From Saccharopolyspora flava (GTDB taxonomy: Bacteria; Actinomycetota; Actinomycetes; Mycobacteriales; Pseudonocardiaceae): a stretch of 64,000 bases of DNA. The stretch lies in NCBI RefSeq assembly GCF_900116135.1, contig NZ_FOZX01000005.1, positions 62,001-126,000 on the forward strand, in the 5' to 3' direction. The notes beneath the pieces were generated by a model. That model did not search any database, was not told where the DNA came from, and saw only the letters and a list, made by a program, of their open reading frames with translations. Below are positions 33,818-42,584 of this stretch, piece after piece. Every line of letters starts with the position of its first letter. The stretch's first letter is position 1. Position numbers and translations under genes: made by a program.

Positions 33818-35743
33818 TCAGGCGGCTTCGTCGGAATCGGAGTCCGGGGCCGGGGCTGAGTCGGGGTTCGGGGTCGCGTCGGGGTGGTTCTGCTGGGCGA
33901 ACTGGGTGCGGTAGAGCTCCGCGTAGTGGCCGTCGCGCGCCAGGAGCTCCTCGTGGGTGCCTTCCTCGGCGATGCGACCGTCGTCGATGACCAGGATGCG
34001 GTCGGCCTCGCGAATCGTGGCCAGCCGGTGGGCGATGACCAGCGCCGTGCGCCCGGACAGCGCCGTGGCCAGGGCCCGCTGGACCGCGGCCTCCGACTCC
34101 GAGTCCAGGTGGGCGGTGGCCTCGTCGAGGACCACGATCGGCGGGGCCTTGAGCAGCAGGCGGGCGATGGCCAGCCGCTGCTTCTCCCCGCCCGAGAGGC
34201 GGTGGCCCCGGTCGCCGACCACCGTGTCCAGCCCGTCGGGCAGCGCGTCGACCAGGTGCCCCAGCTGAGCCGTGCGCAGCGCCTCGGTCAGCTCCTCCTC
34301 GGAGGCGTCGGGGCGGGCGAAGGTGAGGTTCGCGCGGATCGTGTCGTGGAACAGGTGCGCGTCCTGGGTGACCACCCCGACGTGGTCGTACAGCGAGGCC
34401 AGCGACGTGTCGCGCACGTCCACCCCGCCGATGCGCACCGCACCGGAGTCCACGTCGTAGAGCCGCCCGGCCAGGTTGGTGATCGTGGTCTTGCCCGCGC
34501 CGGAGTGGCCCACCAGCGCGACGGTCTGGCCCGGCGCGGCGCGGAAGCTGATGTCGTGCAGCACCGGGTGCGCGGGGGAGTGGTCGGCGCGGGCCACCGA
34601 CTCCAGCGACGCCAGCGACACCTCGCTGGAGGCCGGGTACCGGAACGACACGTGATCGAACTCCACGTCCGAGGCCCCGGCGGGCAGCTCGCGGGCGTCG
34701 GGCTTCTCGGTGATCATCGGCTTGAGGTCGAGGATCTCGAAGACCCGGTCGAAGCTCACCAGCGCCGTCATCACGTCCACGTGCACGTTCGACAGCGCCG
34801 TCAGCGGCCCGTACAGCCGGTTGAGCAGCGTCGCCAGCGCCACCAGGGTGCCCAGCTGGAACGCCCCGGCCAGCACCAGACCGCCGCCGAGCCCGTAGAC
34901 CACGGCCGTGGCCAGCGCCGCCAGCAGCGTCAGCGCCACCATGAACACCCTGCTGTACATCGCCGAGATGACACCCATGTCGCGGACCCGCTCGGCGCGC
35001 GCGGCGAAGCGCTCGGACTCCTCGTCAGCGCGGCCGTAGAGCTTGGCCAGCATCGCCCCGGCCACCCCGAAGCGCTCGGTCATCAGCGAGCTCATCTCCG
35101 CGTCGAGCTTCATCTGCTCGCGGGTGATGCGCTGCAACCGGCGGCCCACCCAGCGCACCGGCAGCAGGAACAGCGGCAGCAGCACCAGCGCGATCACCGT
35201 GATCTGCCAGGACAGCGTGAACATGGTCGCCAGCACCAGCACCAGGCTCAGCACGTTGGACACCACCGACGACAGCGTCGAGGTCAGGGCGCGCTGCGCG
35301 CCGATCACGTCGTTGTTCAGGCGGCTGACCAGCGCCCCGGTCTGGGCGCGGACGAAGAACGCCACCGGCATCCGCTGCACGTGGTCGAAGACCTCGCGGC
35401 GCAGGTCGTAGATCAGCCCCTCGCCGAGACGCGCGGAGTACCAGCGCTGGGCCAGGCTCATCGCCGCCTCCAGCACCGCCACCCCGGCCACCGCCAGCGC
35501 CAGCCACACCACCAGCGAGAAGTTCCGCGGCACGATGCCGTCGTCGATGATGGCCTTGAACAGCAGCGGGTTGACCACGCCGAGCGCGGCGGCCAGCGCG
35601 ACCAGCACCAGGAACGGCACGATGTCGCGCAGGTAGGGGCGCGCGTACCCGCCGATGCGGCGTAACAGGCCGGCGGACAGGCGTTGCCGGGTGACGGACT
35701 TGTCGCTCGCGAACGAGCGCATCGTCGACCAGTTGGCGTTCAC
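33818..35743 (-). CDS. ABC exporter, fused permease-ATPase (multidrug type)
   Basis: A 641-residue half-transporter: six membrane helices in an ABC exporter domain (about 15-330), then an ATPase domain with Walker A LVGHSGAGKTT, Q-loop VVTQDAHLF, signature LSGGEKQRLAIARLLL, Walker B IVVLDEAT and switch His in LVIAHRLATI. The C-terminal tail is Asp/Ser/Pro-rich. It probably works as a homodimer exporting lipids or drugs. I used GTG 35743 (AAGGA seven bases upstream); ATG 35788 is an alternative but lies at the predicted transcription start. No partner gene adjacent. Confidence 0.9.
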   Translation of the reverse strand: MNANWSTMRSFASDKSVTRQRLSAGLLRRIGGYARPYLRDIVPFLVLVALAAALGVVNPLLFKAIIDDGIVPRNFSLVVWLALAVAGVAVLEAAMSLAQRWYSARLGEGLIYDLRREVFDHVQRMPVAFFVRAQTGALVSRLNNDVIGAQRALTSTLSSVVSNVLSLVLVLATMFTLSWQITVIALVLLPLFLLPVRWVGRRLQRITREQMKLDAEMSSLMTERFGVAGAMLAKLYGRADEESERFAARAERVRDMGVISAMYSRVFMVALTLLAALATAVVYGLGGGLVLAGAFQLGTLVALATLLNRLYGPLTALSNVHVDVMTALVSFDRVFEILDLKPMITEKPDARELPAGASDVEFDHVSFRYPASSEVSLASLESVARADHSPAHPVLHDISFRAAPGQTVALVGHSGAGKTTITNLAGRLYDVDSGAVRIGGVDVRDTSLASLYDHVGVVTQDAHLFHDTIRANLTFARPDASEEELTEALRTAQLGHLVDALPDGLDTVVGDRGHRLSGGEKQRLAIARLLLKAPPIVVLDEATAHLDSESEAAVQRALATALSGRTALVIAHRLATIREADRILVIDDGRIAEEGTHEELLARDGHYAELYRTQFAQQNHPDATPNPDSAPAPDSDSDEAA

Positions 35744-35794
35744 GTGGAGGTCCTTCGTGACGTGGTGGTGTCGTTCGGGTGCGTCCATCCTCGA

Positions 35795-35817
35795 ACTTCG
35801 ACACAGGTGGAAGTCAA
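35795..35817 (-). promoter_or_regulatory. Possible MerR-type operator/promoter of the ABC exporter
   Basis: Inverted ACTTC-N10-GAAGT, with TTGACT as a -35 box at its outer edge on the minus strand and a weak GAGGAT about 19 bases further. The long spacer and dyad resemble MerR-controlled promoters. The remaining bases to the GTG would form a leader of about 40 bases. Confidence 0.35.
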
Positions 35818-36076
35818 CGAGGCTCCCGGTTGTTCCCGCGCGGACCGCTCCGGTGCAGGCCACAGGCCGGTAAACGGACGGTTAGCCACCACAACGATTC
35901 GGCCACAGCCGGTGTTCGGCCGATGCGCGATCCGGCGTTGATCTTGAACGATAGGTGTGCACCACGCGCGGTGCCCGCCCGGACACCTTCCGGAGCGACC
36001 CGAGGGCTTCCAGGGCGACCCGGGGGACGGCACTGCCGCGGCGAACACGTTCTGGCTGGTGAAGGAGAGCGACCAC

Positions 36077-36802
36077 GTGTTGAAGGGCGTGGCCAGGAGT
36101 GGCCGGAACGTTCCCGAGCTGGACGGCTCGCGGCTGCCGCTGCGCGTCGCGGACCGGTTCTTCCTGGCCGCCCACAGCGGCGAGAACCGCATCTCCCCGC
36201 GCATCGACACCGACCTGCTCGCCCTCGGGTGCGCGGGCGGTTTGCTGGCCGAGCTGATCGTGGAGGAGGAGATCGCCCTCACCCCCGACGTGCGGCCCAG
36301 CGGCAACGGGCGCTGCCCGGACTTCCTGTCCTGGACCGTGCTGCGCGAGGTCCGCCGCGAAGCCGGCCACGACCTGCGCACCTGGCTGGAGCACCTCGCC
36401 CAGACCTCGGTGGAGAAGGTCCGCAGCCGGCTGGTGCTGGTCGACGTGCTGCGCGAGGTCCCCATCTCCGGTGGGCTGCGCGGGGGAGCGGCCGCCGCCT
36501 GGCGCCTCGCCGACGCCCGGCGCGAGACCCCCACCGCCGAGCTGGAGCAGCTGTTCACCGGCACCGACGCCGCCACCGGCAACGGCGTGATCACCGTGCC
36601 CGAGCGGCTCACCGAGATCACCTTCGCGCTGCTGGCCCGCGAGACCGGGGTGCTGCGCCACCTGCGCTTCAGCAAGAACGCGCTGCGGCAGGGGGAGTTC
36701 CGGATGGACTCGTGGGAGTCGCTGCTGCCGGGAACCCTGCGCAGCCTGCTCCACGAGATCGGCGCGGCCCGCGGCGCGTCGGCCATCACGCCGCGGCACT
36801 GA
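36077..36802 (+). CDS. GOLPH3/VPS74-like (GPP34 domain) protein
   Basis: A 241-residue protein with the GPP34 pattern: LRVADRFFLAAH..., LLALGCAGGLLAELIVEEEIAL, PDFLSWTVLREV, WLEHLAQTSVEKVRSRLVLVDVL. The eukaryotic relatives bind phosphatidylinositol-4-phosphate and retain glycosyltransferases at the Golgi; the role in actinobacteria is unknown, though a link to glycolipids is plausible. GTG 36077 is chosen because GGAGAG lies eight bases upstream. It precedes an APC permease on the same strand by 51 bases. Confidence 0.8.
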   Translation: MLKGVARSGRNVPELDGSRLPLRVADRFFLAAHSGENRISPRIDTDLLALGCAGGLLAELIVEEEIALTPDVRPSGNGRCPDFLSWTVLREVRREAGHDLRTWLEHLAQTSVEKVRSRLVLVDVLREVPISGGLRGGAAAAWRLADARRETPTAELEQLFTGTDAATGNGVITVPERLTEITFALLARETGVLRHLRFSKNALRQGEFRMDSWESLLPGTLRSLLHEIGAARGASAITPRH

Positions 36803-36832
36803 ACCCCCCGGCACTGAAGCACCGGCACTGAA
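36794..36832 (+). repeat. Three short direct repeats CGGCACTGAA
   Basis: CGGCACTGAA occurs at 36794, 36809 and 36823; the first spans the GPP34 stop codon. Spacing is 15 and 14 bases. Replication slippage is enough to explain it, but it could be a binding site cluster ahead of the APC permease. Confidence 0.5.
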
Positions 36833-36853
36833 CCGAGCACTAGGAGCGTGAGA

Positions 36854-38329
36854 GTGCCCCCATCGAAGGTGGCGGCGACGCTGTCCGGAACCCGGATGGG
36901 CGTGCTGTCGATCGTGTTCTTCACCGTGGCCGCCGGAGCACCGGCCACCATCGTCGGCGGTCTGGCCACCAGCGGGTTCGCGGTCGCGGCCACCCCCGGA
37001 CTGCCGCTGGGCTACCTGGTGATGGCGCTGATCGTGGGCGTGTTCGCGATCGGCTACGTGACCATGTCGCGGCACGTCGACAACGCGGGCGCCTTCTACG
37101 CCTACATCGCCAAGGGCCTGGGCCGTGCCACCGGAGCCGGGGCGGGCGCCGTGGCGGTGGTGTCCTACCTGCTGATCCTCGGCGGCCTGGTCGGCGGTTT
37201 CGGCGTCGGCGCCGCCGATCTGACCCACCGGCTCACCGGCACCACCCCGGCCTGGTGGTGGTGCTCGGCGGCGGCGATCGCGCTGGTGGCCTCGCTCGGG
37301 CTGCAGCGCATCGACGTCAACGGGCGGGTGCTGGCGCTGCTGCTGCTCGCCGAGGTGAGCGTGCTCGTGGTCTACGACGTGGCGTTCGTGGTGGCCCCGG
37401 GCGGGCAGGGCCGGGTCTTCGACGCGCTGGACCCGTCGGTGCTGCTGACCGGGTCGGCCGGGGCGATCCTGCTGATCGCCTTCACCGGCTTCATCGGCTT
37501 CGCCAACCTCACCGTGCTGGCCCGCGAGGCCCGCGACCCGAGCACCGTCATCCGCGCCGCGGCCATCTCGCTGCTGGTGATCGGCGGGTTGTTCTCCGCG
37601 TCGACCTGGGCGATCACGGTGGCGACCGGGCCCGGTTCGGTGGTGGCCGCCGCCGACCGCGACTCCACCCGGCTGCTGTTCACCCTGGCCGCCGAGCGGC
37701 TGCCCGCCGCGCTGGTCGACCTGGGCAGCGCCCTGTACCTGACGTCGTTGTTCGCCGCGGCGCTGGCCTTCCACCACGTGTGCGCCCGCTACCTGTTCTC
37801 GCTCGGCCTGGAGGGCGTCGGCGCCCGCTGGTGGGTGCGCACCAGCGCCCGCACCGGCGCTCCCGTGGCCGGGTCGCTCGTGGCCACCACGGTCAGCGCC
37901 GTCGCCGTGGCCGGCACCGCGCTGCTGGAGCTGGACCCGGCGGTGCACCTGTTCTTCTGGGGCGCGACGACCGGTGCGCTCGGCGTGCTGCTGCTGGTGC
38001 TGCTGACCTCGCTGGCGGTCGTCGGGTTCTTCCGCCGCACCGGCGGGCACGGCCACGGCGCCTGGCCCACGACCATCGCCCCGGCGCTGGCCTCAGCGCT
38101 GCTGGCGCTGGCGCTGGTGGCGGCGGTGCTGTCCTACCCCTCGACGCTGGGCCTGGCGCCCGGGCACCTGCTGGGCTGGCTGGTGCCCTCGGGTCTGGCA
38201 CTGGTCTTCGCCGCCGGGACGGCGTGGGGGATGCTGCTCAAGCGCGCGAAACCCGAGGTGTACGCGCGGATCGGGGCGGGCGCGCGGGCCACGGTCATGC
38301 GCAGCCCGGAGGCCTCCGCCCGGAGGTGA
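36854..38329 (+). CDS. APC family permease
   Basis: A 491-residue amino acid-polyamine-organocation transporter with about 12 helices, starting with a helix-1 motif FFTVAAGAPATIVGG and continuing GYVTMSRHVDNAGAFYAYIAKGLGR, the APC signature of helices 2-3. Substrate unknown. Two GTGs compete (36848 and 36854); the second has AGGAG seven bases upstream. A hairpin terminator follows. Confidence 0.85.
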   Translation: MPPSKVAATLSGTRMGVLSIVFFTVAAGAPATIVGGLATSGFAVAATPGLPLGYLVMALIVGVFAIGYVTMSRHVDNAGAFYAYIAKGLGRATGAGAGAVAVVSYLLILGGLVGGFGVGAADLTHRLTGTTPAWWWCSAAAIALVASLGLQRIDVNGRVLALLLLAEVSVLVVYDVAFVVAPGGQGRVFDALDPSVLLTGSAGAILLIAFTGFIGFANLTVLAREARDPSTVIRAAAISLLVIGGLFSASTWAITVATGPGSVVAAADRDSTRLLFTLAAERLPAALVDLGSALYLTSLFAAALAFHHVCARYLFSLGLEGVGARWWVRTSARTGAPVAGSLVATTVSAVAVAGTALLELDPAVHLFFWGATTGALGVLLLVLLTSLAVVGFFRRTGGHGHGAWPTTIAPALASALLALALVAAVLSYPSTLGLAPGHLLGWLVPSGLALVFAAGTAWGMLLKRAKPEVYARIGAGARATVMRSPEASARR

Positions 38330-38341
38330 GGGGGTGACGAC

Positions 38342-38371
38342 CGGCAGGGCACCCGGCTCCGTGCCCTGCCG
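38342..38371. terminator. Bidirectional hairpin between the APC permease and a small gene
   Basis: CGGCAGGGCAC (38342-38352) pairs with GTGCCCTGCCG (38361-38371) around an 8-base loop, between convergent stop codons. Confidence 0.7.
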
Positions 38372-38385
38372 CGGCCGCCGGGGTG

Positions 38386-38598
38386 TCAGGTTTCGGCACC
38401 CACGTAGCGGAACTCCCAGGTTCCATCACCGTGCTTGGCGGAGCGCTCGTAGATCAGCCGAGGCGGCACGGCCTCGGGATTGCGAACGCGCGCGGGCAAG
38501 GTGATGCGCGGGATCGGTTTGCCCGATGAGTCGGCCGAGACGGTCAGCTCCTGACCGTCCTGCGGCCCACCGCGGAGCCGGACCCGGATGTCTGGCAC
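38386..38598 (-). CDS. Small hypothetical protein (70 aa)
   Basis: Starts at GTG 38598 with AAAGGGG upstream. The product begins MPDIRVRLRGGPQDGQELTV and ends with GDGTWEFRYVG: predicted all-beta, no membrane helix or signal. Short G-G-P-x-D-G-containing proteins of this type are common as hypotheticals in actinobacteria and phages; function unknown. The 258-base gap to lutC (38599-38856) shows no other gene. Confidence 0.65.
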   Translation of the reverse strand: MPDIRVRLRGGPQDGQELTVSADSSGKPIPRITLPARVRNPEAVPPRLIYERSAKHGDGTWEFRYVGAET

Positions 38599-38856
38599 GG
38601 CGACCCCTTTCCTTCTCCCATGGACGCGTGGACAACGACATCGCCTAGGACCGCGCCCCCGGCGCACCGGTTCCCGCCGTCACTTGATCGTGTGGGTGGG
38701 ACGAGCGGCCGATCTTCCCGATCGAGGGAGCTCGCGGCGGAACCGCCTGTGAGAAGCGATGGATGAACCTAGCACGGACGGTGCGCCCGACCTCCACCGC
38801 AGGGGCCGTCGCATCCGGCGCCCACGTCACCCTCTCGACGGCGGTGACCGCCGGGC

Positions 38857-39492
38857 TCAGAGCGACGGGGCGACCAGCACGTGCAGCGTCCGGGGGCCGT
38901 GCACGCCCTCGACCCGGTTGAGCTCGATGTCGCTGGTGGCCGACGGGCCGCTGATGAACGTCGTCGGCCGCGCCGGGTCCACTCCGGACAGCGCGGCCGG
39001 GACGTCGTCGGCCACCTGCTGCTCGGTCACCACGCACACGTGCAGGTCCGGCACCAGCGTGACCGCGCGGCGCCCCTGGCCCGGCCCGTGGTCCAGCACG
39101 ATCGTGCCGGTCGAGGCGATGCCCACCGCAGCCGTGGTGATCACCGCGTCGACCTGCTCCAACACCGCTGTCGATGCCGCCGGGTCGACCAGCTCGAACT
39201 CCTCGCCCAGCGCCGACGACCACGCCTGTGGTGCCCCGTCCGGGACGAGCAGCCGCCGCGCACCTGCGTCCCGCGCGATCCCGGCGATCCGGGAGACCAC
39301 CTCGTCGGCGGCCACCCGGTCCACGGTGGCCTGGTAGTCGGCGACCGCCTCGCAGAACGCCGACACGAGGTCCGCCTGCGGGCGCGCCGACCGGTAGTCG
39401 CGGGGCACCGCCGACAGGGGAGTGCGCTCGGTGTCGCGCAGCGCCCGGCGCACCCGGCCCAGCACCGCCTCACGCGCCGACTCCGCCTTCAT
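38857..39492 (-). CDS. lutC: Lactate utilisation protein C
   Basis: A 211-residue LutC/YkgG (LUD-domain) protein of the three-part L-lactate oxidising complex: LLVPDGAPQAW, then VDAVITTAAVGIASTGTIVLDHGPGQGRR and VVTEQQVADDVPAAL. Its start overlaps the lutB stop by ATGA, so the operon reads lutA-lutB-lutC leftwards. No large deviations from family length. Confidence 0.9.
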   Translation of the reverse strand: MKAESAREAVLGRVRRALRDTERTPLSAVPRDYRSARPQADLVSAFCEAVADYQATVDRVAADEVVSRIAGIARDAGARRLLVPDGAPQAWSSALGEEFELVDPAASTAVLEQVDAVITTAAVGIASTGTIVLDHGPGQGRRAVTLVPDLHVCVVTEQQVADDVPAALSGVDPARPTTFISGPSATSDIELNRVEGVHGPRTLHVLVAPSL

Positions 39493-40952
39493 CGCCCGCC
39501 TCCTCGCTCGTCCTCACCGCGCGTGCGCTGCCACCACGAGCGGAACGACTCCTGCGCGGGAGCCGGGGCGTCCCGCGCGTCGGTCCAGCCCGACAGCGGA
39601 CCCGGCAACCGGCCGATCGTGCCGCGCCGCCCGATCAGCTTCCGGCTCCACGACGCCACCTTCTGCACCGCCGCCAGCCGCTTCGCATCGCCCAGCACCC
39701 ACGAGGCCAGGCCCATCAGCGCGTCCAGCGGCCTGTTCCGCGCCCCCGAGCGCTCCTCGACCACCCGAGTCCGCAGGTGCACCAGCAGATCCGGGATGTC
39801 GATGGCCACCGGGCACACGTCGTAGCACGCCCCGCACAGCGACGAGGCGTACGGCAGCGACCTGTCCACTTCGGACGTCGTGCCGCGCAGCTGCGGCGTC
39901 AGCACCGCCCCGATCGGACCGGGGTACACCGAGCCGTAGGCGTGCCCGCCGGTGCGCTCGTAGACCGGGCACACGTTCAGGCAGGCTGAGCAGCGGATGC
40001 AGCGCAGGGCCTGGCGCCCCACCTCGTCGGCCAGCGCGTCGGTGCGCCCGTTGTCCAGCAGCACCACGTGGAACTCCTGCGGGCCGTCGCCTGCCGTGAC
40101 ACCGGTCCACGTCGAGGTGTAGGGGTTCATCCGCTCGCCGGTGCTCGACCGCGGCAGCAGCTGCAGGAACACCTCCAGGTCCCGCCAGCTCGGCACCAGC
40201 TTCTCGATGCCCACCACGCTGATCAGCGTCTCCGGCAGCGTCAGGCACATCCGCCCGTTGCCCTCGGACTCGACCACCACCAGCGTGCCGGTGTCGGCGA
40301 CCGCGAAGTTCGCGCCCGAGACCGCGACCTTGGCCCGCAGGAACTTCTCCCGCAGGTGCCGCCGCGCCGCCTCGGCCAGCCGCGCGGGCTCGTCGGTGAG
40401 GTCCTCGGGCGCCGGGGTGCCGACGGTGCCCATCTCGCGGCGGAAGATCTCCCGGATCTCCGCGCGGTTGCGGTGGATCGCGGGCACCAGGATGTGGCTG
40501 GGCTCGTCGTGTCCCAACTGGACGATCAACTCGGCCAGATCCGTTTCCCACGCGTCGATCCCGGCCTCGGCCAGCGCCTCGTTGAGCTCGATCTCCTGGG
40601 TGGCCATCGACTTGACCTTCACGACCTCCCGCTCGCCGGTCGCCCGCACCAGGTCGGTGACGATCCGGTTGGCCTCGGCGGCGTCGCGCGCCCAGTGCAC
40701 CGTGCCCCCGGCCTCGGTCACCGCGGACTCGAACCGCTCCAGGTAGGTGTCCAGGTGCGACAGCGTGTGCGCCTTGATCGCCGCGCCTGCCTCGCGCAGC
40801 TGCGCCCAGTCGTCGAGCTCGCCGACCACCCCGGCCCGCTTGCGGCGGATCGTGGCGGTGGCGTTGGCCAGGTTGTGCCGCAGCTGCGAGTTGGCCAGCT
40901 CGCGCTTCGCCGCGGTCGGGAACGAGGGCATGCCCAGGTCGGTGGCGCTCAC
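39489..40952 (-). CDS. lutB: Lactate utilisation iron-sulfur protein B
   Basis: A 487-residue LutB. The LUD-like N-terminal domain (about 20-300; AETGTLVVVESEGN-type region seen as VADTGTLVVVESEGNGR) precedes two cysteine clusters for 4Fe-4S centres: CIRCSACLNVCPVY and CGACYDVCPVAI. The C-terminal tail is basic and contains TIGRLPGPLSGWTD as usual in the family. GTG start overlaps the lutA stop by four bases (GTGA). It transfers electrons from lactate oxidation to the respiratory chain. Confidence 0.93.
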   Translation of the reverse strand: MSATDLGMPSFPTAAKRELANSQLRHNLANATATIRRKRAGVVGELDDWAQLREAGAAIKAHTLSHLDTYLERFESAVTEAGGTVHWARDAAEANRIVTDLVRATGEREVVKVKSMATQEIELNEALAEAGIDAWETDLAELIVQLGHDEPSHILVPAIHRNRAEIREIFRREMGTVGTPAPEDLTDEPARLAEAARRHLREKFLRAKVAVSGANFAVADTGTLVVVESEGNGRMCLTLPETLISVVGIEKLVPSWRDLEVFLQLLPRSSTGERMNPYTSTWTGVTAGDGPQEFHVVLLDNGRTDALADEVGRQALRCIRCSACLNVCPVYERTGGHAYGSVYPGPIGAVLTPQLRGTTSEVDRSLPYASSLCGACYDVCPVAIDIPDLLVHLRTRVVEERSGARNRPLDALMGLASWVLGDAKRLAAVQKVASWSRKLIGRRGTIGRLPGPLSGWTDARDAPAPAQESFRSWWQRTRGEDERGGGR

Positions 40953-41683
40953 CGCTGCTCTCCTTCCGTCGAGGCCAGGATCTCGGCCAGGTGCAGCACC
41001 CGGATGCCCGAGCGCTGCCGCGACAGCAGGCCGCCGATGTGCATCAGGCACGAGGAGTCCCCGGCGCAGAGCACCTCCGCGCCGGTCTCGCGCACGTGGC
41101 GGGCCTTGTCGGCGCCCATCGCCACCGACACGTCGGGGTTCTTCAGCGCGAACGTGCCGCCGAACCCGCAGCACTGCTCGGACGCCGGCAGCTCCACCAG
41201 GTCCAGCGAGCGCACCGCGCGCAGCAGCCGCAGCGGGCGCTCGCCGACGCGCAGCAGCCGCGCCGAGTGGCAGGTGGGGTGGTAGGTGACCCGGTGCGGG
41301 AAGTAGGCGCCCACGTCGGTCACGCCCAGCACGTCGACCAGGAACTCCGAGAGCTCGTGCACCTTCGGCGCGGTGCGCTCCACCGCGCGGGTCAGCGCCC
41401 GGTCGCCGTCGGCGACCTGCGCGTGCTGGTGGCGCACCGAGGCCACGCACGAGCCCGACGGCGCCACGACCGCGTCGTAACCGGCGAAGGCCTCCACGAA
41501 CGTCCGCACGGATGACCGCGCCTGCTTGCGGTAGCCGGTGTTGGTGTGCATCTGGCCGCAGCAGGTCTGCGCGGCGGGGAAGTCGACCTCGCAGCCCAGC
41601 CGCTCCAGGAGTCGCACCGTCGCCTTCGGCGCCTCCGGGAACAGCGTGTCGCCGAGGCAGGTCGCGAACAGGGCCACCCTCAT
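40949..41683 (-). CDS. lutA: Lactate utilisation protein A (Fe-S oxidoreductase)
   Basis: A 244-residue LutA/YkgE protein with two cysteine-rich CCG domains: FPAAQTCCGQMHTNTG and LPASEQCCGFGGTFALKNPD, with additional cysteines in GSCVAS and AGDSSCLMHIGG. ATG 41683 is preceded by a weak ribosome site; the frame upstream runs into the operator. First gene of lutABC, divergent from an LldR-type GntR gene. Confidence 0.92.
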   Translation of the reverse strand: MRVALFATCLGDTLFPEAPKATVRLLERLGCEVDFPAAQTCCGQMHTNTGYRKQARSSVRTFVEAFAGYDAVVAPSGSCVASVRHQHAQVADGDRALTRAVERTAPKVHELSEFLVDVLGVTDVGAYFPHRVTYHPTCHSARLLRVGERPLRLLRAVRSLDLVELPASEQCCGFGGTFALKNPDVSVAMGADKARHVRETGAEVLCAGDSSCLMHIGGLLSRQRSGIRVLHLAEILASTEGEQR

Positions 41684-41765
41684 GCGCGCATCACCGAGTC
41701 CTCTCCGTCCTCGCCGGAATCCTCGCGCACCGAACGCCGCGACACCCGACTTGTCGACCATTCTA

Positions 41766-41776
41766 TGGTCGGACCA
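41766..41776. promoter_or_regulatory. LldR-type operator TGGTCGGACCA
   Basis: A perfect 11-base palindrome between lutA and the GntR gene, matching the TNGTNNNACNA pattern of FadR/LldR-family lactate regulators. Confidence 0.7.
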
Positions 41777-41826
41777 CACGGGGCACTTACCCTGGGGATC
41801 ACCGACGGCGCGTGAAGGGGACCCGA

Positions 41827-42582
41827 GTGGCCGGATTCGAAGCGGACGCGGGCGACGCCGAGTGGCGCCCGGTCACCCGCACCCGCACCTACGAGCTGGT
41901 CATCGACCGCGTCGAGGAGCAGATCATCACCGGCGCGGTCAAGGTCGGCGACCGGCTGCCCGCCGAGCGCGACCTCGCCAAGATGCTCGGCGTCAGCCGC
42001 GCGGCCGTGCGCGAGGCCTTCCGCGCCCTGGAGGCCCAAGGCGTGCTGCGCATGGGCGTGGGCACCGGGCCCGACTCCGGCACCACCGTCGCGGCCATGC
42101 CCAGCCAGGCCCTGACCCGGCTGCTGCGGCTGCACGTGGCGCTGGCCAACTTCCCCGTCGCCGACGTCGTGCGCGCCCGCATCATGCTCGAACGCGAGAG
42201 CGCGCGGCGCGCCGCCACCCGCGCGCACCCCGACGAGCTGGCCCGGCTCGCCGAACTGCTCGACGAGATGGACTCGCCCGACTGCGACCGGGCCCGGTTC
42301 AACGACCTCGACACCGAGTTCCACGTGCGCATCGCCGAAGCCGGCGGCAACCGCCTCGTCGCCGACATGACCATCGCGATCCGCGAGTCGCTGCGCCGCC
42401 CGCTGCTGGCCGCCTTCGACGCCCTCGGCGACGACTGGGATCGGATCGCCGAGGAACTCCGCGCCGACCACCGCGCGATCCACCAGGCCCTGCGCGACGG
42501 CGACGCCGACGCCGCCGAGGAGCGCACCGAAGCCCACATCCGAGCGTTCTACCGCCACGGCTGGGCCCAAGACGACCTGTGA
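41827..42582 (+). CDS. GntR family regulator of lactate utilisation (LldR/LutR-like)
   Basis: A 251-residue FadR-subfamily regulator: winged helix (about 20-90; PAERDLAKMLGVSRAAVREAFRALEAQGVLRM) and FCD domain with FNDLDTEFHVRIAEAGGN and RADHRAIHQALRDGD histidine motifs. GTG 41827 follows GAAGGGG. The divergent position to lutABC and the TGGTCGGACCA palindrome argue that it represses the operon until lactate binds. Confidence 0.85.
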   Translation: MAGFEADAGDAEWRPVTRTRTYELVIDRVEEQIITGAVKVGDRLPAERDLAKMLGVSRAAVREAFRALEAQGVLRMGVGTGPDSGTTVAAMPSQALTRLLRLHVALANFPVADVVRARIMLERESARRAATRAHPDELARLAELLDEMDSPDCDRARFNDLDTEFHVRIAEAGGNRLVADMTIAIRESLRRPLLAAFDALGDDWDRIAEELRADHRAIHQALRDGDADAAEERTEAHIRAFYRHGWAQDDL

Positions 42583-42584
42583 AG

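Noticed and set aside
36794..36832. Integration attachment site from CGGCACTGAA direct repeats
   Set aside because: No integrase, tRNA or phage genes around; the repeats are adjacent rather than flanking an insert.
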